Origin: Bifidobacterium mellis
GTDB lineage: Bacteria; Actinomycetota; Actinomycetes; Actinomycetales; Bifidobacteriaceae
Direction: 5' to 3'
NCBI RefSeq assembly: GCF_000967265.1
Contig: NZ_KQ033885.1
Location: 471,552 to 535,551, forward strand
DNA: 64,000 nucleotides
The notes under the pieces: model-generated
Told to the model about the DNA's origin: nothing
Seen by the model: only the letters and a program-made list of their open reading frames with translations
Database searches by the model: none
Shown: positions 32,930 to 41,524 of the stretch, piece by piece
Position numbering within the stretch: position 1 is the first letter of the stretch
How the letters are laid out: each line of letters begins with the position of its first letter
Translations under genes and position numbers: made by a program

Positions 32930-33877
32930 TCAGCCCTTGACCTTGTCGCTGACCTGGTCCAGGGTCTGCATATCCTGGTCGCTCAGTTCCAGATGGGCAG
33001 CGGCCAGAAGGGCCGGCAGCTGCTCGGGGGTGCGTGCAGAGGCGATGGGGGCCGCGATCCCAGGCCTGTGGTTGAGCCAGGCCAGTGCTACGGTGGCCAG
33101 TTCGACCCCATGGGCCTTGGCGATGCCGTCCATGGCGGCGACCACGTCCAGCCCCTCCTGGGTGAAGAAGTCCTTGACCATGCCCTCACGCTGCTTGCCC
33201 TTGAGGTCGTCCATGGTCCGGTACTTGCCCGTCAGGAAGCCCGCAGCCAGTGAGAAGTAAGGGAAGACCGCCAGATCCTCGTCCTTGGCAACCGGCATAA
33301 GACCATTCTCATAGTCCTTGCGGTAAACCAGGTTGTACTGGGGCTCCAGGGCCACCGGCAGGGTCAGGCCATTCTTGCGGGCAATGCTGAACCACTCGCG
33401 GATCCGGTCCGGTGTGTAGTTGGACAGACCGATGGCCCGGACCTTGCCCTCCTTGACCAGCTTGTCGAAGGCTGCCGCAGTCTCCTCCAAGGGGGTGGAG
33501 CTGTCATCGAAGTGGGCATAGTAGAGGTCGATCACATCCAGGCCCAGCCTGAGCAGGGAGGCATCGGCGGCGGCTTCGATGTTCTTGGCCGAAAGACCGG
33601 AGTATTGGGGATGCTGGCTGACCTTGGTCGCCACCAGGACCTTGTTGCGGTTGTCGTTCTTGGCCAGCCAGCGGCCCAGGACAATCTCTGACTCGCCGCC
33701 GGAGTGGCCGGGGGCCCAGGCCGAGTAGACGTCAGCCGTATCGATCAGATTGCCTCCGGCTGCCGTATAGGCGTCCAGGACCTGGTCAGACGTGGATTCA
33801 TCGCTGGTCCATCCGAAGGTGTTGCCGCCCAGGACCAGGGGGAAGATTTCGGCGTCGATGCCGCGTAGTTTTGCCAT
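32930..33877 (-). CDS. Aldo/keto reductase
   Basis: 315 residues. The ATG at 33877 is preferred because AAAGG precedes it at a proper distance; the ATG at 33883 touches the ribosome binding site. The barrel shows LVLGGNTFGWTSDE, the catalytic tetrad Asp-Tyr in NLIDTADVYSAW, Lys in VLVATKVS and His in YYAHFDD. The strand 6 motif VRAIGLSNYTPDRI is typical of the AKR11/12-like group. It reduces aldehydes or ketones with NADPH in the cytoplasm; the physiological substrate is unknown. It ends facing ileS and shares its terminator. Confidence 0.93.
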   Translation of the reverse strand: MAKLRGIDAEIFPLVLGGNTFGWTSDESTSDQVLDAYTAAGGNLIDTADVYSAWAPGHSGGESEIVLGRWLAKNDNRNKVLVATKVSQHPQYSGLSAKNIEAAADASLLRLGLDVIDLYYAHFDDSSTPLEETAAAFDKLVKEGKVRAIGLSNYTPDRIREWFSIARKNGLTLPVALEPQYNLVYRKDYENGLMPVAKDEDLAVFPYFSLAAGFLTGKYRTMDDLKGKQREGMVKDFFTQEGLDVVAAMDGIAKAHGVELATVALAWLNHRPGIAAPIASARTPEQLPALLAAAHLELSDQDMQTLDQVSDKVKG

Positions 33878-34052
33878 GTTCATCCTTTCGGGTTGAAGGC
33901 TTGTTAAGCCGAGTCTATTACTGCTTGTGCGCCCCGACCGATTATTCAGACGAGTCCTTGATGTATGGTGATGAGAGGAAAAACCGGAATGGTGCGGTTT
34001 TTAGTCCGGCATCCAAGGGTTTTAAGCTCGAAGGAGAACTAGGAGAACATTT

Positions 34053-35018
34053 ATGAATTTGGGCATTGTCATTTTGGTCGTCGTGCTAGTCATCTTCCTC
34101 CTGGGGATCTTCGTAGTGCCTCAGCAAAAGGCATACGTCATCGAGCGCTTCGGCAAGTACCAACGGGTGGCTCTGGCGGGCATCCATGTCAAGATCCCCC
34201 TGGTGGACCGGGTAGCCACCAAAACCAACCTGCGGGTCAACCAGCTGAACGTCAAGCTGGAGACCAAGACCAAGGACAATGTCTTCGTCACGGTGGAGGT
34301 TTCTGCACAATTTCGTGTGGAGGCGGCCAACGTGGCTACGGCCTACTATGAGCTGGGCGACCCGGAGGGCCAGCTGCGCTCCTACATGGAGGATGCCCTC
34401 AGGTCGGCCATTCCCGCTCTGAGTCTGGATGACGCCTTCGCCCGCAAGGATGACATCGCCTCAGACGTGCAGAAAACTGTGGGCCAGGAGATGCAGCGTT
34501 TCGGCTTCTCGGTCATCAAGACCCTGGTCACTGCCATCGACCCCTCCACCCAGGTCAAGCAGGCCATGGACTCCATCAACGCGGCACAGCGCGAGAAGGA
34601 GGCCACCAAGGAGCGTGCCGAGGCCCGTCGGATCGAAATCGAGACCCAGGCCAGGGCCGATGCCGAGAAGACCAGGATGCAGGGCGAGGGCCAGGCCAAC
34701 TACCGGCGTGAGATCGCCAACGGCATTGTGGACCAGATCAACAGCCTGCGGGCCGTGGGCATGGATATCGATGCCGTCAACAATGTGGTGCTTTTCAACC
34801 AATATCTTGATGTGATGCGCTCGATGGCCGAGTCGGACAATGCCAAGACCCTGGTTCTGCCCGCGTCGACCCCCGGCGGGTACAACGACCTCTTCAACCA
34901 GATGACTGCTGCACTGATGACCGCCCAGAGCAGCCAGGAGAGTCAGGAGAGTATGGATCCCCGAGACGGCCGCGGGGAGGTACGGACAGAGAGCGGGACC
35001 GAGGCGCCGTCTCTCTAA
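34053..35018 (+). CDS. SPFH/Band 7 domain membrane protein (stomatin/slipin-like)
   Basis: 321 residues. ATG 34053 follows AGGAGA at 34041-34046. One N-terminal hydrophobic segment (residues 3-22) anchors the protein. The SPFH domain follows (QQKAYVIERFGKYQRVALAGIHVKIPLVDRV and the region through ALRSAIPALSLDDAFARKDDI). A charged Glu/Arg/Ala-rich coiled coil (AAQREKEATKERAEARRIEIETQARADAEK, about 170-215) precedes a Ser/Gln-rich tail. Such proteins form ring oligomers that organise membrane microdomains or protease access. No NfeD partner gene is adjacent, which is often found with bacterial slipins. Confidence 0.92.
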   Translation: MNLGIVILVVVLVIFLLGIFVVPQQKAYVIERFGKYQRVALAGIHVKIPLVDRVATKTNLRVNQLNVKLETKTKDNVFVTVEVSAQFRVEAANVATAYYELGDPEGQLRSYMEDALRSAIPALSLDDAFARKDDIASDVQKTVGQEMQRFGFSVIKTLVTAIDPSTQVKQAMDSINAAQREKEATKERAEARRIEIETQARADAEKTRMQGEGQANYRREIANGIVDQINSLRAVGMDIDAVNNVVLFNQYLDVMRSMAESDNAKTLVLPASTPGGYNDLFNQMTAALMTAQSSQESQESMDPRDGRGEVRTESGTEAPSL

Positions 35019-35080
35019 AGTCTCATAGGAGGAGCCGAAGAAATCCGCCCTTTACAAGGCAGGTCCGGCGGGGGTGGGAT

Positions 35081-35932
35081 TCAGCTTTTCAGGAAGTCGG
35101 CTATGGCCTCGGCGGCCCGATAGCCCTTGTCATACATGGCGTTGAGCCCCTTGAGCGACTTGCTCAGCGTGGTCAGCCCACACAGGCTGTCCGGGGCCAG
35201 GATGAGCACCCGACCCTCCTTTTCGGCCTGCTTGGCCAGAGCCACCTCGTCATTGTAGGTGCGGTAACGCTCCATCAGCCGCTCGCCGGCCGCCGGATAG
35301 GTCCTGGACAGGATCCGGGCCGGCAGGACGTCCTTCTTCTGCTCGCGCAGGATATCCCTCTGGCGTGTCAGGACCAGGACGATGCGTTCATAGCCCTCGT
35401 CCATGGCCTTGCGGACCGGGACCGGGTCCGCGATGCCGCCGTCCAGATAGGGTACGCCATCGATCATGTAGGGCTTGTTGGCCACCGGCACGGTTGATGA
35501 GGCCTTGAGGATGTCATAGTTGTCCTGGGCCAGGTCGGACTTGTCGAAGTAGACGGTGGATCCGTCAGTGGCCTTGCAGGCCACTACGGTGAACAGGGCC
35601 GGATTGGCCTTCAGAGCCTGGTAATCCAGCGGGCATTCCCCGTCGTGGGCCGACAGTTTGCCGTAGACGTAGTCCAGGTCGACGAAGGTGTGCTTGGTCA
35701 GGAAGTTTCTCACACTCGCGTACTCCTTGCGGGAGGAATACACAGTGTAGAAGCGGTAGCAGCGCCTGAGCTGGCCGGACAGGAATGAAGCCAGATTGGC
35801 GCTGCCGGCCGATACCCCGTAACAATGATCGAAAGTGATGCCCTGTTCCATGCAGCGGTCGAAGACGCCGGCGCCGAAGATGGACCGGTAGCCTCCGCCT
35901 ACGTCAATGACGGCTGTTCTTTTGCGTACCAT
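35081..35932 (-). CDS. Patatin-like phospholipase
   Basis: 283 residues from ATG 35932, preceded by GAGG; an in-frame GTG two codons earlier is an alternative. The patatin catalytic dyad is intact: the oxyanion motif DVGGGYRSIFGAGVFD, the nucleophile Ser in GVSAGSANLASF, and the Asp in DGGIAD. It resembles the YjjU-like group of small bacterial patatins. It should hydrolyse acyl esters of membrane lipids in the cytoplasm or at the inner membrane face. There is no signal peptide. It is followed downstream, convergently, by the SPFH gene and preceded by murI on the same strand, with a 62-base gap. Confidence 0.92.
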   Translation of the reverse strand: MVRKRTAVIDVGGGYRSIFGAGVFDRCMEQGITFDHCYGVSAGSANLASFLSGQLRRCYRFYTVYSSRKEYASVRNFLTKHTFVDLDYVYGKLSAHDGECPLDYQALKANPALFTVVACKATDGSTVYFDKSDLAQDNYDILKASSTVPVANKPYMIDGVPYLDGGIADPVPVRKAMDEGYERIVLVLTRQRDILREQKKDVLPARILSRTYPAAGERLMERYRTYNDEVALAKQAEKEGRVLILAPDSLCGLTTLSKSLKGLNAMYDKGYRAAEAIADFLKS

Positions 35933-36000
35933 GGGCACCTCGTTTCCTGACAGAAATCCGCGCTTGATGACAGCTTATGCGTGAACGTTGGACAAGCCAT

Positions 36001-36786
36001 TCAGGGGCGGCAGGAGGCCAGCAGCCGCTTGGACAGATCCAGCATGGCCGGTGAGGAATCAGAGTTGGCTATTTCCACTCTGCCGGGGCCAGGGCCCGGG
36101 TTGAGGGCATCGGCTTGTGACAGCAGATCCTTGAGGTGGCGGGCCGTCCCGTGGTTGCCGTCGATCAGCGCCAGGCCTGGCGGGCAAATGCGGGCGATGG
36201 ACCGGCGGAAGAAGACGAAGTGGGTGCAGCCAAGGACCAGGGCATCCAGGGTCTGCAGATCATAGGGGTCCAGATAACGGTGCAGGGTGGCATCGACCAG
36301 GGCCTGATCATTCAGCCTGTCGGACTCCACAATGGTCACCAGATCTGGGCAGGGCTGGGTGAGGATGGTGTGTCTGCCGGAGAACCGTGCCATCAGGCGT
36401 GAGAACTTGGCTTCCTTCAAGGTCAGCGGGGTGGCGGTGACCAGAACCCGCTGGGGTCGGCCTCCGCCACGTGTGCAAGCCAGTTTCAGGGCCGGCTCCA
36501 TGCCGATGACCGGGACCGGGTAGTGTTGGCGCATCTGATCAACGCAGACGCTGGTGGCGGTGTTGCAGGCGATGACCATGGCCTTGACTCCCTGGTCCAT
36601 GAACCGGTCGCCGATGACCTGGCAGCGCTGGGCGATCCGGGCCGGCTCCTTGGTGCCGTAGGGAGCGTAGGCGGAATCGCCGAAGTAGAGCAGATTTTCC
36701 TGGGGCAGAAGCTTCTGGATGGCTGCGGTGACGCTCAGACCGCCGAGCCCGGAGTCGAAGATCCCGATCGGTGCATCTGATGTCAT
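36001..36786 (-). CDS. murI: Glutamate racemase
   Basis: 261 residues. It interconverts L- and D-glutamate to supply D-Glu for peptidoglycan. The family signature is complete: GIFDSGLGGLSV at the N-terminus, YFGDSAYAPYGTK, the first catalytic Cys74 in ACNTATS and the second Cys in LGCTHFVF, with the conserved Asp in FDSG. Length is normal. It is divergent from dapF over a 67-base gap, so two cell-wall/amino-acid genes share a short promoter region. The patatin gene lies downstream on the same strand. Confidence 0.97.
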   Translation of the reverse strand: MTSDAPIGIFDSGLGGLSVTAAIQKLLPQENLLYFGDSAYAPYGTKEPARIAQRCQVIGDRFMDQGVKAMVIACNTATSVCVDQMRQHYPVPVIGMEPALKLACTRGGGRPQRVLVTATPLTLKEAKFSRLMARFSGRHTILTQPCPDLVTIVESDRLNDQALVDATLHRYLDPYDLQTLDALVLGCTHFVFFRRSIARICPPGLALIDGNHGTARHLKDLLSQADALNPGPGPGRVEIANSDSSPAMLDLSKRLLASCRP

Positions 36787-36853
36787 CTGATCCGCTCCTT
36801 TCGCAGCCGAAAAACCAGCCTAGCCTGTCGCCGAAGGGCCGTACGCTACAAGC

Positions 36854-37819
36854 ATGAGTATTCCCCGGACTGTTTACAAAATGCAAGCCACCGGCAACGA
36901 TTTCGTGGTCTACGCCGATCCCCGGGGGGATCTGGAGCCCACGGCCGACCAGGTGCGATGGCTGTGTGACAGGCATTTCGGGATCGGAGCCGACGGGGTC
37001 ATCCGGCTGACCCACCCGGCTGATGTCAGTGACCTGAGCCAGGAGCAGGTGGATGCCTGCGACCGTTTCGGCTGCCAGTGGTTCATGGACTACCGGAATG
37101 CGGACGGTTCCTTGGCCCAGATGTGTGGCAACGGGACGCGGGCTGTCACCCTCTTCGCTCAGAAGCAGGGGCTGACACCGACCATGGAGGGCTCCTCCTT
37201 CCTGCTGGGGACCCGGGCCGGGGTCAAGCGGATCGTCTCGCGCAGTCCTATGCAGTGCAAGGGCGAGCATGTGTTCAAGGTCAAGGTCGGATCCTGGCGG
37301 ATGGGTCCAGTGGGGGACCAGCTGGTCGACGGCGGGGCCCTGTCAGGCTCGGCTCCTGGCACCATGGTGGATATGGGCAATCCCCATGCGGTCGTTCTGG
37401 CCTCAGCCACGGCCGAATCGGAGGCTGGAGGGCTACCCGAAAACGTGACCGACCTGTTGAACAGAGCTGATCTGCCTGACCTGGGCGATTTAAATCTGTC
37501 GGTCCCGCCACAGGTCAGCCCTGGGTTGGACGAAGGGCAGAATGTGGAGTTCCTGCGTCTGGACTCGCTGCACGCTGAACATGGCAGCGGGCGGGCCACC
37601 ATGAGGGTCTATGAGCGAGGCGTCGGGGAGACCCTGTCGTGCGGGACCGGTCTGTGCGCCAGTGGCGTGCTCCTGCGTGCCCTGACCGGGGTCGACCACT
37701 GGACCATCCAGGTGGGTGGAGGCCGTCTGAAGGTGGACGTGGATCCGCAGGATGTCTGGCTGACTGGACCGTCCAGAATGGTGGCGCGTCTGACCCTGGA
37801 GCATGTTCCCGGCTGCTGA
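36854..37819 (+). CDS. dapF: Diaminopimelate epimerase
   Basis: 321 residues, ATG start. It converts LL- to meso-diaminopimelate in lysine biosynthesis. The two catalytic cysteines are Cys91 in QMCGNGTRAVT and Cys263 in LSCGTGLCASG. GNDFVVY near the N-terminus and MGNPHAVV in the middle are also conserved. The protein is slightly longer than the E. coli form because of insertions around 55-70 and 185-205. No good ribosome binding site precedes the ATG; CTACAA just upstream could be the -10 of a leaderless transcript. The stop codon abuts the stop of the convergent VKOR-like gene. Confidence 0.96.
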   Translation: MSIPRTVYKMQATGNDFVVYADPRGDLEPTADQVRWLCDRHFGIGADGVIRLTHPADVSDLSQEQVDACDRFGCQWFMDYRNADGSLAQMCGNGTRAVTLFAQKQGLTPTMEGSSFLLGTRAGVKRIVSRSPMQCKGEHVFKVKVGSWRMGPVGDQLVDGGALSGSAPGTMVDMGNPHAVVLASATAESEAGGLPENVTDLLNRADLPDLGDLNLSVPPQVSPGLDEGQNVEFLRLDSLHAEHGSGRATMRVYERGVGETLSCGTGLCASGVLLRALTGVDHWTIQVGGGRLKVDVDPQDVWLTGPSRMVARLTLEHVPGC

Positions 37820-38428
37820 TCAGCCGAAGAGGGCGGATCCTTCCAAAGCCAGGACGATGGTTGCCAGGGCGACCAGCCAAATCAGGTCGACCATCAGATC
37901 GAAATGCCGCTGGTAATAGGCCTGCAGCCATCCTGGCCGCTTGTGCGGAAGACCCTGCTGGGTCACCGTGGCGTGGCTGAAGGCCATGAATTGCAGGCTG
38001 GTGGCGAAGGTCATGACCAGGCACCAGGGGCAGAGGGCGTGGATGACGAAGAGCGACTGGGTGAACAGCCAGAGGGCATAGGCCAGGGCGGCAAGCGAGG
38101 CCAGCCAGGTTCCAGCCGCCAGCAGCGCAGGCATCCTGATCCGGCACAGGCCGACTACGGCCAGCGTCAGGAAGACGGAATCGGCTATCAGTCCCAGGAA
38201 GGCATTGGGGACCGGTAGGGTGCCCAGGCGGATCAGCTCGGCCTGGGGCGACTGGGCCACGGCTGAGCAGGAGACCACAGAGTTGATGTCACAGCTGAGC
38301 TGGCCCTGGGGGTGCCGTGCCAATTGCAGGGTTTCCGCTGACAGGACCAGGCTGGCGTAGAGGGTTGCAAGTGAGGCCAAGGCGGCGATCAGATAGCTGG
38401 AAGGGGCTGACGAGGTCGATTCGCTCAT
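37820..38428 (-). CDS. Vitamin K epoxide reductase (VKOR) family membrane protein
   Basis: About 202 residues from ATG 38428; ATG 38437 is an alternative. It has about five hydrophobic segments. The VKOR features are present: the loop cysteines in SCDINSVVSCSAVAQS, a conserved Ser in the following segment, and the active-site CPWC in HALCPWCLVMTF. Bacterial VKOR reoxidises a DsbA-type thioredoxin using quinone, allowing disulfide formation outside the membrane. No thioredoxin-like partner is encoded beside it. It is convergent with dapF, stop against stop, and divergent from the PHP gene. Confidence 0.92.
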   Translation of the reverse strand: MSESTSSAPSSYLIAALASLATLYASLVLSAETLQLARHPQGQLSCDINSVVSCSAVAQSPQAELIRLGTLPVPNAFLGLIADSVFLTLAVVGLCRIRMPALLAAGTWLASLAALAYALWLFTQSLFVIHALCPWCLVMTFATSLQFMAFSHATVTQQGLPHKRPGWLQAYYQRHFDLMVDLIWLVALATIVLALEGSALFG

Positions 38429-38499
38429 GGGGTCCATCACCTCAATGGTCGGGAAGGTTCTCTGAGACGGGAACGCGTTCACGAGTTTAGGATGGAGGC

Positions 38500-39387
38500 A
38501 TGACGCATGAGGATACTGCTAAGGCCTCCGGCTGGGATCTGCACTGCCACACCGTGTTCTCCGACGGCACCGTGACGCCCAGGGGGATGGTCGAGCAGGC
38601 GCAGCAGCTGGGACTGGAAGGTCTGGCCATCACCGACCATGACACCAATGCCGGCTGGGATGAGGCCCGTCAGGCGGCCAAGGCCCTGGGAATGCCCCTG
38701 CTGCCAGGCACCGAAATCACCGCGCAGGATGGCCGTGTCTCGGTCCACATGCTGGCCTACCTCTATGATCCGGAGGATCCGGTAATCGCCGGGCTCTTCG
38801 TCAAGACCAGGGAGGCCAGGCTGACCAGGACCAGGACCATGGTGGAGCGGATCTCCCGGGATTATCCGATCACCTGGCAGGATGTGCTGGACCAGGTCAA
38901 GGAGGGATCGAAGACCACGGTGGGGCGTCCGCATATCGCCGATGCCCTGGTCAAGGCCGGTGTCTATGCCGACCGGAGTCAGGCCTTTGCCGGGGTCTGC
39001 TCCTCCGGAAGCGCTTACTACCTGCCTACGCCCTCGCCGACCACCCATCAGGTGCTGGCAGCGGTCAACCATGCGGGTGGTGTTCTGGTCATCGCCCACC
39101 CCGGTGCCGTCAGCCGCAATCCTGTTCTGCTCTCCGACCGGCAGATTGCCGCACTGGCCAGGGAGGGGCTGGGCGGCCTGGAGGTCTGGCACCGGGACAA
39201 TCCTCCTGAGCAACGTCGACGGCTGCTGGCCCTGGCCCAACGCTGGGGGCTGCTGGTCACCGGAGGATCGGATTGGCACGGCCAAGGCAAGCCCAATCGC
39301 ATGGGGGAGAACAGCACCAGTGGCGACGTGGTGGCCCGAATCGTGGCCAGGGCCCGGGGGAGCCGTCCTGTGGCCTGGAAGGGTTAG
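38500..39387 (+). CDS. PHP-domain phosphoesterase
   Basis: 295 residues. The PHP metal-binding motifs are clear: DLHCHTVFSDGT (residues 13-24), ITDHDTNAG, LPGTEITAQ, the middle KTTVGRPHIADAL, VLVIAHPGA, and the C-terminal GGSDWHG. This is the trpH/YciV-like group; the E. coli member is a 5'-3' exoribonuclease (RNase AM) that also cleaves 3',5'-bisphosphates. Metal-dependent hydrolysis of phosphoester bonds in RNA or nucleotides is expected in the cytoplasm. It is divergent from the VKOR-like gene over about 70 bases and is followed by a strong hairpin. Confidence 0.93.
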   Translation: MTHEDTAKASGWDLHCHTVFSDGTVTPRGMVEQAQQLGLEGLAITDHDTNAGWDEARQAAKALGMPLLPGTEITAQDGRVSVHMLAYLYDPEDPVIAGLFVKTREARLTRTRTMVERISRDYPITWQDVLDQVKEGSKTTVGRPHIADALVKAGVYADRSQAFAGVCSSGSAYYLPTPSPTTHQVLAAVNHAGGVLVIAHPGAVSRNPVLLSDRQIAALAREGLGGLEVWHRDNPPEQRRRLLALAQRWGLLVTGGSDWHGQGKPNRMGENSTSGDVVARIVARARGSRPVAWKG

Positions 39388-39399
39388 CCGATATGGATG

Positions 39400-39434
39400 G
39401 GGGGCGGTCGGACCACAAGGATCCGGCCGCCCCC
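39400..39434. terminator. G+C-rich hairpin between convergent PHP and DUF3107 genes
   Basis: Arms 39400-39411 and 39423-39434 pair over 12 positions with one wobble, around an 11-nt loop. It lies 12 bases after the PHP stop and 18 bases from the DUF3107 stop. No U-tract follows, so it may act with Rho or as a 3'-end barrier. Confidence 0.65.
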
Positions 39435-39451
39435 GTCAGGCGATCACAGCC

Positions 39452-39691
39452 TCAGTCGGCGGAGCCTCCCAGAGCGCCGAAGCCCACCGGATGGGTGGTG
39501 TCGGAACCGACCACTGCGTAGCCCAGGGACTCCTTGGGGACAATGATGTGCCGACCCTTGTCGTCCACCAGGTCGATGGGTCCGCCCTCGTTCAGGGCCT
39601 GGGTGATGTGGGCAGCCACCTCGTCCGCCTTGGCATTGGTGCTGAAGTTGACCGTGCGGGCCACATTCTTGATGCCGAATTCGATATCCAT
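39452..39691 (-). CDS. DUF3107 family protein
   Basis: 79 residues from ATG 39691, preceded by TGGAGG. The whole protein matches the small actinobacterial DUF3107 family: MDIEFGIKNVARTVNFST at the N-terminus, a central ALNEGGPIDLVDDKGRHIIVP, and a C-terminal GYAVVG then GFGALG. The function is unknown. The size and ubiquity in actinobacteria suggest a housekeeping accessory role. It lies 30 bases after the stop... of no other gene on its strand; the phosphotransferase-like gene is upstream on the same strand and ends further right, so the two are adjacent (about 90 bases apart) and may be co-transcribed. Confidence 0.88.
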   Translation of the reverse strand: MDIEFGIKNVARTVNFSTNAKADEVAAHITQALNEGGPIDLVDDKGRHIIVPKESLGYAVVGSDTTHPVGFGALGGSAD

Positions 39692-39780
39692 TGCTACCTC
39701 CAAGGTTGTTCTCCGTCGCCCAGACCTGCCGGTCCGCGGATCTTCCGGTCTCATTATTCGCTGACCCAGGTGATTACGCT

Positions 39781-41421
39781 CTAAGCGTCTCCCTGATGTT
39801 CCTCTTGGGCAGAGCCGGTTTCCGACGGGGATGCCGATGCCTGCCCATCTGCTGTGAGCGTGGGGGTCTGCTCGGGCTGGGGTTTTCTGGGAAGGATGAT
39901 GGTCTCTGCCTGATCGCTTGCCAGGGCTTGAGCTGGTGGGGCATCATGCGGCTGGGGAGCGGCTTCTCCCGGCACAGGGGTGTTCGAGGGCTGGTCGTCT
40001 CCGGACGGGTCTGCGGACGAGCCGCTTACCGCAGCCTTTGGATTCGTTTCGCCATCAGCATCCTCGTCACTGGTGGCTGGGTTGCCGATGCCGCGGAAGT
40101 GATCGCTCAGGCCTGATGCCTCCTCCTGGGCAAGGGGAGGAACAGTCGGTGGCTTGGATTGATCGTCGGTGCCAGTGTCTGTGCTCTGGGACTGCCTGAT
40201 GGGCTTATTCCTGGCATCGGAGTGGTCCATGGCGGTCTGGGCCAGAGCCAGGTCAGCCATTTCCACCCTGCTGATGGCGATGGTGGCCGAGTTCTCATCC
40301 GAGGCATTCGTCGAGATGGGGTCCGGCTCTGGAGCCGGTTTCTCCTGTACTTTGGCTGCAGAGGGGGCTTCAGCCTTGTCGTCGCCCAGCAGGGTGCCGA
40401 CAGTGATAGTGGAGGGCGCGCCGGCGGTTGAAGAACCGGGCGTCTTCTGCTGCCGACGGGCGCGTTGGCCCTGCTCGTGGTCGCCCAGCTGCTGGGCCAG
40501 ACGCTCCACTTGTGCCTTGAATTGGATGATCCGCTCGTTGTCCGCATGATCCAGGGCGGTGATGAAGTCGCCCACCTGCTCCATCTGCAGCCAGAGATTG
40601 GCCCGGAGCATGATCAGGTCGTCCAGCCGGGCCCCCATCATCCTGCCGTAGGCTGCGATGACTGCGTTGCGGCGGGACCCGTCAAGCTTGGCGAAGATCC
40701 AGGCCAGGTCGCGGGCAGGATCGTTGATCTGCATGTCCTGCCAGCCGTAGACCCCGCTCAGGCCGGAGCCTGTATAGAGCAGATCACCGTCGGAGAAGCC
40801 CCCGTGCACGGTGCATGTTTCAAAGGACCAGAGCCCGTCGGTCGCCACGATGGAGGCCCAGGAATCGGTGATTTCCTTGGGCACGTGGCCGTCCATGCGC
40901 AATCGCTTGATCCATCCCCGCAGTTGGGCCGCGATTTGGGCGGTTGAGAAGGCCGGATAACCGTGGGTTTTCAGAAAATCGGGGCGCACCCGGTGAATGG
41001 CGCCGATGGCGGTGCCCGCGGCGGTGCATTCGTTCAGGGTCAGCAGATGGAGGGGACGGATTCGGCCTGGGCAGTGGGTCATGACGGCAACAGCGGTGGT
41101 GCCGGTCGGGCTGTCCGCCCTCTCGCCGGGCTGGTAGGCCAGGATGCGCTCGACCCGGAAGCCCATGGCCGCCATCTCCTTGGCATCGGTCAGGGCCTGA
41201 GCCGCCTTGACCCGAGCGCCCAGCCGACGTTTGCCGGCCTCCGAGCTGGTGGCCCAGACGTCGTAGACGTTGCCGGTCGCGTCCTGGACCACGGCGCAGT
41301 CCACGCCCTGTGCGCGGTCCAGGCTGCTGAGCTGGTCGCAGTCCCGCGCGCCGGTCATGGGCACCTCGGGCATGGCGGCCGACGCCAGGGCGGCCAGGGT
41401 CAGCTTCGTTCGTTCAGTCAC
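39781..41421 (-). CDS. Phosphotransferase (APH)-fold protein with degenerate catalytic loop and disordered tail
   Basis: About 546 residues from GTG 41421, which begins TERTKLTLAALASAAMP; longer in-frame starts exist but are unlikely. Residues 1-300 resemble the aminoglycoside/macrolide phosphotransferase fold, ending in the recognisable GWQDMQINDPARDLAW. The Brenner-type catalytic loop, normally HGDxHxxN, reads HGGFSDGD, and the metal-binding Asp of the usual IDW reads YGW, so both catalytic Asp residues appear replaced. The remaining 250 residues are low-complexity, rich in Pro, Ala, Ser, Asp and Gln. It may be a pseudo-enzyme with a binding or regulatory role. It diverges from the UvrD-like helicase. 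Confidence 0.75.
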   Translation of the reverse strand: MTERTKLTLAALASAAMPEVPMTGARDCDQLSSLDRAQGVDCAVVQDATGNVYDVWATSSEAGKRRLGARVKAAQALTDAKEMAAMGFRVERILAYQPGERADSPTGTTAVAVMTHCPGRIRPLHLLTLNECTAAGTAIGAIHRVRPDFLKTHGYPAFSTAQIAAQLRGWIKRLRMDGHVPKEITDSWASIVATDGLWSFETCTVHGGFSDGDLLYTGSGLSGVYGWQDMQINDPARDLAWIFAKLDGSRRNAVIAAYGRMMGARLDDLIMLRANLWLQMEQVGDFITALDHADNERIIQFKAQVERLAQQLGDHEQGQRARRQQKTPGSSTAGAPSTITVGTLLGDDKAEAPSAAKVQEKPAPEPDPISTNASDENSATIAISRVEMADLALAQTAMDHSDARNKPIRQSQSTDTGTDDQSKPPTVPPLAQEEASGLSDHFRGIGNPATSDEDADGETNPKAAVSGSSADPSGDDQPSNTPVPGEAAPQPHDAPPAQALASDQAETIILPRKPQPEQTPTLTADGQASASPSETGSAQEEHQGDA

Positions 41422-41524
41422 ATTCTCAAGGATAATACAAGGACCGTTGTGAATACGGTTGTCCACTTGACCACATGGGCACGCCGCCGCCGGTTCAGGT
41501 ACCGGCCTTTGACACAATGGGGGT

